This document shows, piece after piece, positions 14,610 to 23,929 of a stretch of DNA of 64,000 bases. Each line of letters starts with the position of its first letter. Position 1 is the stretch's first letter. The DNA comes from Chromatiales bacterium (GTDB lineage Bacteria; Pseudomonadota; Gammaproteobacteria; Chromatiales; Chromatiaceae): contig JANQEV010000077.1 of NCBI GenBank assembly GCA_028278145.1, positions 1-64,000 on the forward strand, read 5' to 3'. Below the pieces are notes generated by a model. The model had not been told where the DNA came from, did no database searches, and was given only the letters and a program-made list of their open reading frames with translations. Position numbers and translations under genes: made by a program.

Positions 14610-14794
14610 CGCTTTTAACGCAACTAATAATCATTTATATAAAAACTAGAGATGCAGATTACTGTTATAATCATGTAGGTGTTTTTCAACCAAGTTAGGG
14701 TATTTCAGATTCAACTAATACTGCCCCAAATACCAGGAGGAACAAACGCAAAGGACCTTATGCTTAACCTAAAGAAGTGAGGGAAGTCAGGTCC

Positions 14795-15796
14795 ATGAAA
14801 TCACAAGCAGTATGGCAGTTTCCTCTTATCCTGGCTGCGGCCATTACGACTCCTGTAAAGGCACTGGAAACCGAACTGTATGGCTCACTACGCCTCCAGG
14901 CAGAATATGTCGAGCCGGATAATCTTTCTAATAACTTCAACGATTACACAGGACTCCGTGACGCCTACTCCAGGCTCGGTTTGAAACTGAGCCAGGAGCT
15001 GAGCGACGACTGGTCAGCCCTGTTTCACTTGGAACTCCCCATTGATATTCCCAACCTGGATATCCAGGACCCTTGGGATCAGGAAGAGCCGGTAAGAATC
15101 CTCAAGCTACAACTTACTGGCCCACTCGGGAGTATCTGGTATGGTCAGGATTGGATGGCCTATTACAACAATATCGCCTATCCGGTGGACTACTTCAGCA
15201 GCTACTACAGCGGCTTTGCCACGTTCACCAGCTTCCGGCTGAACAGGACCTTGTACTACGCAACTCCCAGCTGGAACGGACTGCAAGTTACACTGGCTTC
15301 ATCCAAGGACAACGGCAGAAACCATAACCGGCGCAATCAGTATACGCTCTCCTACAATAACCAGGGGCTGACCCTGGCAGCAGGCATAGATGACATCGGC
15401 GGAAGTGGTGACCAGAAGATCATGGGGCTGGCCGCCTCCTACAGCAGTGGCCCGTGGTATCTCGCTGCCAAATATGAACGCTTTGACAGCAACATCTCCG
15501 GCAATGGCTGGGCAGCTGATGGAACCGATGCCGCCAACGCCCTGGTGCAGTACACGAGTGGAAAACATACCCTAAGAGCGATGCTGGCCGATGTGGACAA
15601 TTATGGGGAGAGCATCTTCCACGCAGGCTGGGATTACCAGATTCAGGATGATCTGAAATTTTTTGTGGAGTACTACCAAGAACAAGAGACCGCCGCCATA
15701 GCGGACTCCAGGCAGACCACTTCCGGGGGCGATAATTCAGATCCGGCAAATAGCGGTGGCCAGGCCATTACCATGGGGATAAGGTTTGACTTCTGA
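14795..15796 (+). CDS. Outer-membrane porin
   Basis: About 333 residues from the ATG at 14795, with a signal peptide (MKSQAVWQFPLILAAAITTPVKA, cleavage before LETELYG). The mature N-terminus LYGSLRLQAEY, the regular alternation of aromatic and hydrophobic strands, the loop patterns (DWMAYYNNIAYPVDYFSSYY) and the C-terminal MGIRFDF ending in phenylalanine are classical for Gram-negative trimeric porins. A longer start, GTG at 14777, is possible. Its stop codon overlaps the start of the following GGDEF-EAL gene by one base, so the two are co-translated. Confidence 0.88.
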   Translation: MKSQAVWQFPLILAAAITTPVKALETELYGSLRLQAEYVEPDNLSNNFNDYTGLRDAYSRLGLKLSQELSDDWSALFHLELPIDIPNLDIQDPWDQEEPVRILKLQLTGPLGSIWYGQDWMAYYNNIAYPVDYFSSYYSGFATFTSFRLNRTLYYATPSWNGLQVTLASSKDNGRNHNRRNQYTLSYNNQGLTLAAGIDDIGGSGDQKIMGLAASYSSGPWYLAAKYERFDSNISGNGWAADGTDAANALVQYTSGKHTLRAMLADVDNYGESIFHAGWDYQIQDDLKFFVEYYQEQETAAIADSRQTTSGGDNSDPANSGGQAITMGIRFDF

Positions 15797-18700
15797 TGTC
15801 CTATCACAGTTGCACCAGCAGGCAGCAGAAAAACTCCAGGAGGGAACACCAGAGGCTAGCACTGGCTATCTTTCCCATAGCCCTGTTTCTGCCTCTGCTC
15901 TTCCTGATCGCACCGGCCTTCGCCGCTGACAAATCCGTATCCTTCACCCCGGAAGAACAGCGCTTTATCCAGGAACATCCGGTGGTTGTGGTAGGAGGTG
16001 AAACGGATTGGCCACCGTTTGATTTTGTACGGGACGGCGAATATACCGGAGTTGCCAAGGACTACCTGGATCTGCTGCAGAAATACACGGGCATCACCTT
16101 CAAGGTAAAAACCGGTTACACCTGGGATCAACTGCTGCAACTGATGTGGGAGAAGCAGATTGATCTGCTGCCCATGCTCTATTGGAGCGAACAGCGTACC
16201 GCCTATATGCATTTCACCAGGCCATACCTAACGGTAAGGCACTATGTATTTGTCAGCAAAGAGGTGGATACTATTCGTTCCATGGGTGACCTAGGCGGGA
16301 AGAGCGTGGCGATCCCCAAGGGTTATGCACAGATAGAGTTGCTGCAACAGGAGCATCCGCAGATCCGCATCCTGGAGGTCAACAATCCACTGGAAGCCAT
16401 TGATGCCGTGATCACCCAACGGGCGGATGCCTTGATCGAAAATACTGCACTGGTGAGCCACCTGATTAAGGAAAATAATATCCAGGGCCTTAAACCCGCC
16501 TTTGCCACCGAACTTGGCGTCAATCAACTCTATATGGCTGTGAGGAAGGATTGGCCTGTATTGCGGGATATTATCCAAAAAGGATTGGATGCCATCTCCT
16601 TCTCAGAGAGATATCTGATTACCAACAAATGGATCTCCCTGGACAGTGCTGATAGGGAAGTTGCTGCCTCAATCAACGAGCGTCTCTCCCTGACTCCAGA
16701 TGAGCAAAATTACCTGCAGCAGAAGAAGGTAATTAAGGCCTGCGTAGATCCAAACTGGATGCCCTTGGAAAAACTGGAGAAAAACAGATACACCGGCATA
16801 GGTGCAGACTATCTGAAGATTTATGAGAACAAGATAGGCATTCCGATCGAGGTTGTATCAACCCAGACCTGGGCCCAGTCCGTGGCATACGCCAAGGCCA
16901 GACGCTGCGACATTTTCATGCTCAGCATGGATACACCGGCACGACAAGCATATATGAATATCACTACACCATACCTAACTGTGCCAGTGGTTATCGCCAC
17001 AAAGCCGGACGTTCTGTTCATTTCTGAATTCAAGGAGATAGAGGGCAAGAAAATCGGGATTGTGGAGGGGTATGCTCTGGCAGATGTAGTGAAGATGAAA
17101 AACCCAAATATAGATTTTACATTTGTGCCAAACAGCAAGGTTGGGCTGCAGATGGTAGCTGAAGAAAAGCTATTTGGTTTCATCGACACCATATCCACCA
17201 TCGGATATGCCATTCAACATCATTTTTTTGGCGAATTGAAGATCGGCGGAAAATTTGGCATAGATTGGGACCTTGGAGTTGCAGCCAGAAATGACGAGCC
17301 GCTGTTGGGGGAGATCTTTGAACGCGCCGTTATTTCGGTACCGGAACTGGCCAAGCAGGAGATATTTAATCGCTGGATGGCAATTAAATTTGAACGGGTA
17401 TTCGACTATGGCCTACTGTGGCAGATCATTGCAATATTCTCGGTCATATTGCTGTTTGTGTTCTACCGTAACCTCCAGCTACAAAAACACCGCAATGAGA
17501 TCAATAACAAGAATGTTGAATTGGCGAATATCAATGTACGTCTCACAGATCAAAAGGAGAAGATACAGCATCTCGCCGATCACGATTCCCTAACCGGTCT
17601 GCCCAACAGACAGAATTTTATCAAGCAGTTGGAACATGCGGTCAGCATTGCACAGCGCCAGCAGCTTAAGCTGGCCATTCTGTTCATTGATCTAGATCGG
17701 TTCAAAAATATCAACGACACCCTGGGTCACCATGTCGGTGATGAGATGCTGAAGGTATTGAGCCGCAAGCTTAACAGTGTATTGCGCGGATCTGACACCC
17801 TGGCACGGGTAGGCGGAGATGAGTTTATCGTCCTAATGCAGGCCATCAGCGGTGATGACGACCCCGCCTTCGTAGCCGAAAAGATCCATGCTATCGTCAA
17901 AGAACCCATCAATATCCTGGAATATAATCTTAACAACACCGCAAGTATCGGCATCGCCCTGTTTCCAAATGACGGAGAGGACCCCGCAACCCTGATCAAG
18001 AATGCCGATAGTGCCATGTATTTCGCCAAGGATGAGGGCAAGGACAACTATCAGTACTACACCAAAGATCTGTCCGAGCAGATCCACAGGCGCCTGGAAC
18101 TTGAACACGCACTTCGCAACGCGGTAGAAAACCAGGAATTGTCGCTGCACTTCCAACCACAGCTGGATTTGAACTCCGGCAAAGTTCTGGGGGCCGAAGC
18201 ACTACTGCGCTGGAACCACCCCGAGTTGGGATCAGTCTCCCCGCTGGAGTTCATACCGGTTGCGGAAGACAGCGGTCTGATCGTGGATATCGGCGAATGG
18301 GTGTTCCGCAACGCCTGCCAAGAATTTCTCAACTGGCGAGAATCAGATTGTGCTGTGGAATCCATCGCCATCAATGTCTCCAGCGTACAGTTTAACCAGG
18401 GGGATATTGCACAAACCTTCAATAGCATCATCGAACAACTGGGAGTCGATGCAAGGCACATCGAGATAGAGATCACCGAGCACTACCTCATGGAGCATAC
18501 AGCTCATAATAAGCATGTGCTTGATTCGTTACGTAAGATCGGCTTCCGAATCTCTGTAGACGATTTTGGCACCGGTTACTCATCCATGAGTTATCTCAAG
18601 GCACTCCCGCTGGACACCATCAAGATCGACAAGTCCTTTATTGATGACATCCCCCATGACCAGAATGATGTACAGATCACCAAGGCCATCCTGGCGATGT

Positions 18701-18858
18701 CCCACAGCCTGGATTATACCGTTATAGCCGAAGGGATCGAAAAGGAAGAGCAATTACAGTTGTTGCGGGAGTTAAACTGTAACATCGGACAGGGTTATCT
18801 ATTTAGCAAGCCACTACCATCTACAGAGTTGATTAAGTTTGTCTGTGGCAATTGCTAG
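15796..18858 (+). CDS. Two-sensor (PBPb-PBPb) GGDEF-EAL c-di-GMP protein
   Basis: 1020 residues. After an N-terminal signal anchor (around LALAIFPIALFLPLLFLIAP) come two tandem periplasmic solute-binding (SBP_bac_3) domains at about 55-290 and 310-535, each beginning with a TPEEQ or TPDEQ segment. A transmembrane helix (LLWQIIAIFSVILLFVFY) and a coiled-coil follow. The GGDEF domain has an intact GGDEF at about 673-677, and the EAL domain an intact EALLRW at about 801-806, with DDFGTGYSS and IKIDKSF present. Both activities are therefore possible, and which dominates cannot be read. Amino acids or related small solutes are the usual ligands. The overlap with the porin gene hints that the porin brings in the ligand sensed here. 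Confidence 0.92.
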   Translation: MSYHSCTSRQQKNSRREHQRLALAIFPIALFLPLLFLIAPAFAADKSVSFTPEEQRFIQEHPVVVVGGETDWPPFDFVRDGEYTGVAKDYLDLLQKYTGITFKVKTGYTWDQLLQLMWEKQIDLLPMLYWSEQRTAYMHFTRPYLTVRHYVFVSKEVDTIRSMGDLGGKSVAIPKGYAQIELLQQEHPQIRILEVNNPLEAIDAVITQRADALIENTALVSHLIKENNIQGLKPAFATELGVNQLYMAVRKDWPVLRDIIQKGLDAISFSERYLITNKWISLDSADREVAASINERLSLTPDEQNYLQQKKVIKACVDPNWMPLEKLEKNRYTGIGADYLKIYENKIGIPIEVVSTQTWAQSVAYAKARRCDIFMLSMDTPARQAYMNITTPYLTVPVVIATKPDVLFISEFKEIEGKKIGIVEGYALADVVKMKNPNIDFTFVPNSKVGLQMVAEEKLFGFIDTISTIGYAIQHHFFGELKIGGKFGIDWDLGVAARNDEPLLGEIFERAVISVPELAKQEIFNRWMAIKFERVFDYGLLWQIIAIFSVILLFVFYRNLQLQKHRNEINNKNVELANINVRLTDQKEKIQHLADHDSLTGLPNRQNFIKQLEHAVSIAQRQQLKLAILFIDLDRFKNINDTLGHHVGDEMLKVLSRKLNSVLRGSDTLARVGGDEFIVLMQAISGDDDPAFVAEKIHAIVKEPINILEYNLNNTASIGIALFPNDGEDPATLIKNADSAMYFAKDEGKDNYQYYTKDLSEQIHRRLELEHALRNAVENQELSLHFQPQLDLNSGKVLGAEALLRWNHPELGSVSPLEFIPVAEDSGLIVDIGEWVFRNACQEFLNWRESDCAVESIAINVSSVQFNQGDIAQTFNSIIEQLGVDARHIEIEITEHYLMEHTAHNKHVLDSLRKIGFRISVDDFGTGYSSMSYLKALPLDTIKIDKSFIDDIPHDQNDVQITKAILAMSHSLDYTVIAEGIEKEEQLQLLRELNCNIGQGYLFSKPLPSTELIKFVCGNC

Positions 18859-18892
18859 CTTCGATTAGCGTTTTGTTCTGATACAGGATCTT

Positions 18893-21800
18893 TTACACAA
18901 CTACAGATGGTAGATTCAGCAGTCTTTCCAACTCACCCGCTGGCATGGGACGTCCACGCAGAAAGCCTTGTATCTCATGACAACCTTCCTGCTGCAGAAA
19001 TCTGAGTTGCTCCTCTGTCTCAACTCCTTCAGCCAGCACCCGTAGCTGGAGACTTTCCGCCAATGAGATGATGGCGCGCGCTATAGCGGCATCGTTTACA
19101 TCTGTCGGCAGGTCACTAACAAAGGCACGGTCAATCTTGAGTTTGTCGATTGGGAAACGCTTGAGGTAGGCAAGGGAAGAGTAACCGGTACCAAAATCAT
19201 CCATTGCCAGGCCAACACCAATACTCTTGATATCATCAAGTATGTCTACCGCTTCCTCACCCGACTCCATCAGGCAGGTCTCGGTAATCTCCAGCTCTAA
19301 CAGGTGTGGAGGCAACCCGCTCTCCTGCAGAGCTGCTCTAACATCCGCCACCAGACTCGATTCCTGGAACTGGCGTGCCGAGAGGTTTACCGCTACTGGA
19401 ATGGATATCCCTTTTTCATGCCAGAGAGCCGCCTGATTACAGGCCTTGGTCAGGACCTGGTTACCCAAGGGGATTATCAGCCCGGTCTCTTCTGCAAGAG
19501 GGATAAACCTGGCAGGTGAGATAAACCCCTGCTGTGGATGGTTCCAGCGTACCAGGGCCTCAACTCCAGTCAGGGTCGTATTGTTTATGGAGTACTGTGG
19601 CTGAAAGTACACCACAAATTCATCCTGCCCCAGCCCACGCCGCAGATCATTTTCCAGCTCAAGGTATTGAGCAGCCATTGCGGTCATATCCGCTGAGTAG
19701 TAACAGGAATTACTGCCAGTTGCATGCCTGGCCCGGTGCGCTGCAGTATCTGCGCACTGGATCATATCATCCACACTCTCTGCATCTGCAGGATAGATGC
19801 TGATTCCGATACTGGCAGCAGTTACCACGCTATGACCATCTATCTTAAACGGCCGGGCTATCTCCTCCAACATACGCTGAGCTACCCTGTTAGCATCTTT
19901 CGGTTCACTGATATCTTCTAATATGATGGCAAACTCATTACCAGTGAGACGAGCCAGGGTGTCCACTTCAACCTCATCACCAGAGGTTGTAGTAATAGTA
20001 TCCAACTGGCGCAGAGTGCTCTTCAGACGATGAGCAATAGCCTTTAATAGCGCATCACCAATAGTGTGTCCCAGACTCTCATTTATCATCTTGATACGTT
20101 TTGGGTTCAGGATCAGAAGCGCCACCTTGGAGTCATTGCGCCCGGCAAACTGCAAAGCATGTTCCAACCTGTCCCGCAACAGACTTCGATTTGGTAACCC
20201 AGTTAAGGCATCATGATAGGTCAGGTGATCCAGCGCCTCCTGGCTGCGCCGCAAGTCGGTCATGTCTGCAAATATGCCTACATAGTGGGTAAGGATACCC
20301 TCGGCGTTATGTACTCCACTTATGGTCAGCCATTGCGGATAGATCTCACCATTCTTGCGCCGATTCCACACCTCCCCCTGCCAGCGGTTATCATTTTCCA
20401 GTGACTCCCACATCTCCGCATAGAAGCTACGGTCATGCTTCCCTGATTGAAGCAGTGATGGCTTCTCATCTAACACCTCATGCAACATATAGCCTGTGAT
20501 CTCACAGAAGCCGCGGTTCACAGTAAGTATATTTGTTTGAGGGTCAGTGATCATAATGCCCTCAACCGTATTATCAAAGGCCACGCTGGAGAGCTGTAAC
20601 TGCTCCTGCGATTTCCTCTTTTCGGTTATATCCTGCAACATGTGAATGGCATATTCGAATTCACCCTGCTCATCATTGATGAGATAGGCCCGGGAGTGGA
20701 ATGCCCTGCCATCCGGCAATTCAAACTCATCCTCGATTACAGGATTATCCTCAGACAAGTCAAGACACCGCGAACCTCTGTCGATACATCCTGGCAGTCC
20801 ACCCTCGATCTTGGGGAATACCTCCCAGTAACGCCTGCCCAGTATCTCCTCCTGATCCATACCAGAAAGTTTTTGGTAGGCCCGGTTGGCATGAATCAGG
20901 AGCATCTGCTCATCATGTAGAAAGATTGGCTCTGCCACCGCATCAAAGGCTTCCGCCCACTCATGTTTGGCGCGATCCAGTTTTCTGCGTGAGGATGACA
21001 GAGCTTTCCTGGAGTAGTACAGGATCAGCAGCACTATCAGGGTTACCCCTGCCCCCATTGCTGTATACAACTTATAGGCATTGGCCAGGCCCTGAGCTTC
21101 GTGCTCACGCGTTGTATCCATCCTGCTAAACAAGGCTATTCTGGCAACCTCTTTACCGGTTACATCATTCACTGGCATGGCGCCAACACGATACTTGACA
21201 CCATCAATTGCAATGAGTGGCTTACTCAAGTCATGAGTAATTGCTTTGTACAGCTGCGGTTGTGTTGAAAAGGCAGATACATACTCAGGATGTTGCATCC
21301 AATCATGGTCGCGCCCCAGCATGCGCATACCACTCTCCCAGTCCTCACGTCGCAATAATGACTTCTTTAGAAGCACAGTGGCATGCATTCCAAAATGAAC
21401 TGGCAAGGCCTCCAGCAGGTGCTCAATCTCGGTTCCCAACTCCACAAAACCTATCAGTCTCTTATCCTTGTACCATGGCACCACTACACGCAAGGTCAGG
21501 GTGCCCAGAGGACCCATCTCCAGACCAGCACCTAATTTTCCGTTAGTTTCCGCTATTTTGGTGGTCTTACGCTCAATGGTATCGCCGTATCGCTGTGGCT
21601 GATGCACCCTTAGCAGGTTTACTCGTTGCGGATCGGTGAAATAGAAGTGGGTAATTGCATGTTCTTCACGCAGGTGATGGAACAGTGACTCTGTATGCTG
21701 CAGCAGGCTATCACGATCACCGGCAGCCAGACTATCCACCAATTGTGTATCGTTCTTTAGAGCCTCTAATACAGCATCCAGAGACCTTGCTTGTTTATAC

Positions 21801-21985
21801 AGCTTGTCATTGAAATTCTGGGATATGTTGCTGACATTCTTGGAAAATTCTTCCGTCAGGAAAGTCTGCTGCACATGATTGAAGGCAAGCCCAAATCCAA
21901 GCAGAATTACAAGCACCAGCATTAAGGCAGCTACCAGCCAGGCTGTATGTGTTACCTCAGGACGCTCATAGCCAGAATGGCTCAT
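18893..21985 (-). CDS. PAS-GGDEF-EAL protein with degenerate GGDEF
   Basis: 1030 residues. A transmembrane helix (TAWLVAALMLVLVILLGFGLAF) precedes a periplasmic sensor region of ~270 residues that resembles a dCACHE-like or double-helical sensor. A second membrane helix (AMGAGVTLIVLLILYY) follows, then two PAS domains (EWAEAFDAVAEPIF.., SSVAFDNTVEGIM..). In the GGDEF domain the active-site motif reads TGNEF (about 681-685), preceded by an extra loop (DTITTTSGDEVEVDTL), so cyclase activity is probably lost. The EAL domain has intact VEALVRW (Glu about 809), LEITE and DDFGTGYSS. It is predicted to act as a phosphodiesterase, with GGDEF as a possible GTP sensor. It is convergent with the 15796-18858 gene. 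Confidence 0.9.
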   Translation of the reverse strand: MSHSGYERPEVTHTAWLVAALMLVLVILLGFGLAFNHVQQTFLTEEFSKNVSNISQNFNDKLYKQARSLDAVLEALKNDTQLVDSLAAGDRDSLLQHTESLFHHLREEHAITHFYFTDPQRVNLLRVHQPQRYGDTIERKTTKIAETNGKLGAGLEMGPLGTLTLRVVVPWYKDKRLIGFVELGTEIEHLLEALPVHFGMHATVLLKKSLLRREDWESGMRMLGRDHDWMQHPEYVSAFSTQPQLYKAITHDLSKPLIAIDGVKYRVGAMPVNDVTGKEVARIALFSRMDTTREHEAQGLANAYKLYTAMGAGVTLIVLLILYYSRKALSSSRRKLDRAKHEWAEAFDAVAEPIFLHDEQMLLIHANRAYQKLSGMDQEEILGRRYWEVFPKIEGGLPGCIDRGSRCLDLSEDNPVIEDEFELPDGRAFHSRAYLINDEQGEFEYAIHMLQDITEKRKSQEQLQLSSVAFDNTVEGIMITDPQTNILTVNRGFCEITGYMLHEVLDEKPSLLQSGKHDRSFYAEMWESLENDNRWQGEVWNRRKNGEIYPQWLTISGVHNAEGILTHYVGIFADMTDLRRSQEALDHLTYHDALTGLPNRSLLRDRLEHALQFAGRNDSKVALLILNPKRIKMINESLGHTIGDALLKAIAHRLKSTLRQLDTITTTSGDEVEVDTLARLTGNEFAIILEDISEPKDANRVAQRMLEEIARPFKIDGHSVVTAASIGISIYPADAESVDDMIQCADTAAHRARHATGSNSCYYSADMTAMAAQYLELENDLRRGLGQDEFVVYFQPQYSINNTTLTGVEALVRWNHPQQGFISPARFIPLAEETGLIIPLGNQVLTKACNQAALWHEKGISIPVAVNLSARQFQESSLVADVRAALQESGLPPHLLELEITETCLMESGEEAVDILDDIKSIGVGLAMDDFGTGYSSLAYLKRFPIDKLKIDRAFVSDLPTDVNDAAIARAIISLAESLQLRVLAEGVETEEQLRFLQQEGCHEIQGFLRGRPMPAGELERLLNLPSVVV

Positions 21986-22204
21986 CTAGATGCACCATGG
22001 AAAAAATCGTTCATTTTTTGCTATGAACTCCCATCCGCACATATGGCCTGTGCAGATATTTCTAATTAGTAGTTGCAACTCATAATTAGTATCGGCTTAT
22101 TAAAGGTTATCTTGAGCAATAAACTCCTATACCAGACCAATCAGCCAGCATTTGCCCCAGCCACACGTCATATTTTCTGGTGAACGCCCAGATATCCCAT
22201 TGCT

Positions 22205-22249
22205 ATATCTACGAGATTAGATGTACCATATATCTATCTTCGTAGATAT
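22205..22249. promoter_or_regulatory. ArsR-type operator: perfect 10-bp inverted repeat
   Basis: ATATCTACGA (22205-22214) and TCGTAGATAT (22240-22249) are perfect inverted arms 25 bases apart. Between them another ATATCTATCTTCG partly repeats the arm. They lie directly before the ribosome site (AGAGAGGT) and ATG of the arsR gene at 22264. This is the expected location of the autoregulatory site of an ArsR/SmtB repressor. Confidence 0.65.
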
Positions 22250-22263
22250 AGAGAGAGGTAGAT

Positions 22264-22611
22264 ATGGATCCAATCCAACTATTCAAGGCCCTATCAGACC
22301 CTACCCGGCTGCGCTGCCTGTCACTGCTGATCGGCCAGGATGAGCTATGTGTCTGCGAACTGACCCACGCCCTCAACCTGCCACAGCCCAAGGTTTCCCA
22401 TCACCTGGCGGCACTGCGAAAAGCGGCTCTGGTAACAGACCGCAAGGCCGGACTCTGGATCTACTATCGGATCAACCCTGAGCTGGAACAGTGGAGCATA
22501 AAGGTACTCCGAGCTACGGCCGAAGGAATCCAGGGTCAGGGCCCCTACGCCAGTGACCTGCTGGCCCTGCGTGAAATGCCAAACCGACCTGGCGGCGTCT
22601 GCAGCGCCTGA
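22264..22611 (+). CDS. arsR: ArsR/SmtB-family repressor
   Basis: 115 residues. A winged-helix DNA-binding domain is clear (FKALSDPTRLRCLSLL, then LTHALNLPQPKVSHHLAALR, then LWIYYRINP). The metalloid-binding site of classic ArsR, ELCVCEL, is present (Cys29 and Cys31), suggesting control by trivalent arsenicals. A third cysteine lies near the C-terminus (GGVCSA). It heads a five-gene unit (22264-26120) whose products handle arsenic, and an inverted repeat stands before it. The rest of the operon begins 64 bases downstream. Confidence 0.9.
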   Translation: MDPIQLFKALSDPTRLRCLSLLIGQDELCVCELTHALNLPQPKVSHHLAALRKAALVTDRKAGLWIYYRINPELEQWSIKVLRATAEGIQGQGPYASDLLALREMPNRPGGVCSA

Positions 22612-22674
22612 TTATCAACCACAGGCAACACTACAATTACTTCAAGCTGAATATCAGTATCAAGAGAACGTAAT

Positions 22675-22911
22675 ATGAAAAACATCAAGATACTCGGTAC
22701 CGGATGCAAGGCCTGCGATACCACGGCCAACCTGTTCCGCATTGCTGCAGAACAGGCCGGGGTAGAGATCGAGTTGGAGAAGGTAACCGATATAGCCGAG
22801 ATCATGGGCTATGGAGTAATGTCCACCCCGGGAGTGATTATTGACGGCGAGGTGGTACACGCTGGCGGACTACCTGGTCCAGATCAGATTCGCCAGTGGA
22901 TTAGTGAATAA
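22675..22911 (+). CDS. Small thioredoxin-fold redox protein (thioredoxin family, MTH895-like)
   Basis: 78 residues starting [17 protein letters not shown], with the CxxC (Cys11, Cys14) at the end of strand 1. The cis-proline segment [19 protein letters not shown] is typical of the small archaeal/bacterial glutaredoxin-like redox-active disulfide proteins. Members are often found in ars operons beside permeases. It could reduce the arsenic repressor or a permease cysteine pair, or serve arsenate reduction, but no separate arsenate reductase is in the operon. It follows arsR and precedes the GAPDH gene by 14 bases. Confidence 0.87.
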   Translation: MKNIKILGTGCKACDTTANLFRIAAEQAGVEIELEKVTDIAEIMGYGVMSTPGVIIDGEVVHAGGLPGPDQIRQWISE

Positions 22912-22925
22912 CAGGAGAATATGAA

Positions 22926-23927
22926 ATGTCACTCCGTATTGGAATCAACGGATTTGGCCGTATGGGACGCCTGGCCCTGCGTGTGGCCTGGGGACAGCCG
23001 GGATTGGAATTTAGCCGTATCAACGAGATATCCACAGATGCCGCCGGTTCAGCACACCTGCTTAAATTCGACTCGGTACACGGCACCTGGAACCATGATT
23101 GTGACGCGGAAGATAACAGGCTGCATATAGACTCTACTCCCATCGCCTACTCTTCCCATGCAGACATTGCCGACAGTGACTGGTCTGGATGCGACATGGT
23201 GATTGAGGCCACCGGCAAACACCACAAACAACCGGAACGACTACAGGACTATTTCCGGCAGGGAGTGAAAAAGGTCATGGTGGCTGCACCAACCGAGGGT
23301 GCTCTCGATATTGTCTACGGGATCAATGATGAACTGTATGACCCTACCAAACATGACCTGATAACCGCTGCCTCCTGCACTACCAACTGCCTGGCGCCTG
23401 TGGTCAAGGTGATGCATGAGAAGATCGGCATTGTCCACGGCAGCATGACTACCATCCATGACATCACCAACACCCAGACCATAATCGATAAAGGGCATAA
23501 AGACCTGCGACGGGCACGCGCCTGCGGACAGTCACTGATCCCCACCTCCACCGGATCGGCCCGGGCCATCACTAAGATATTCCCTGAACTTGAGGGCAAG
23601 CTGAATGGGCACGCAGTACGCGTGCCACTGCTCAATGCCTCACTCACCGACTTTGTGTTTGAAGCGGCACGACCGGTAACTGCAGATGAGGTTAACAGCC
23701 ACTTTAAGGAGGCAGCCAAGGGAGAACTAAGGGGCATCCTGGGTTATGAAGAACGGCCACTGGTATCTGTGGACTACGTGAACGATCCGCGCTCCAGCAT
23801 TATTGATGCACCCTCCACTATGGTGATCAATGACACGCAGGTGAAGCTCTATGCCTGGTATGACAATGAGTGGGGATACGTTAATCGCATGCTGGATCTG
23901 GTGAACAAGGTTGCCCTGAGCATGTAA
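22926..23927 (+). CDS. ArsJ-associated glyceraldehyde-3-phosphate dehydrogenase
   Basis: 333 residues. The NAD-binding start [19 protein letters not shown] and the active-site SCTTNC (Cys151) with downstream HD ([10 protein letters not shown]) and WYDNEWGY mark a GAPDH. In ars operons such enzymes make 1-arseno-3-phosphoglycerate from glyceraldehyde 3-phosphate and arsenate, and the product is then exported by ArsJ. This enzyme is directly followed (2 bases) by arsJ, the known gene pair. A housekeeping role is less likely, given its position and its divergence from typical glycolytic GAPDH. Confidence 0.9.
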   Translation: MSLRIGINGFGRMGRLALRVAWGQPGLEFSRINEISTDAAGSAHLLKFDSVHGTWNHDCDAEDNRLHIDSTPIAYSSHADIADSDWSGCDMVIEATGKHHKQPERLQDYFRQGVKKVMVAAPTEGALDIVYGINDELYDPTKHDLITAASCTTNCLAPVVKVMHEKIGIVHGSMTTIHDITNTQTIIDKGHKDLRRARACGQSLIPTSTGSARAITKIFPELEGKLNGHAVRVPLLNASLTDFVFEAARPVTADEVNSHFKEAAKGELRGILGYEERPLVSVDYVNDPRSSIIDAPSTMVINDTQVKLYAWYDNEWGYVNRMLDLVNKVALSM

Positions 23928-23929
23928 GC

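Noticed and set aside
22062-22080. CTAATTAG and AGTTGCAACT palindromes between the PAS-GGDEF-EAL gene and arsR
   Set aside because: Short palindromes in AT-rich DNA occur by chance; no second copy or known site was found.
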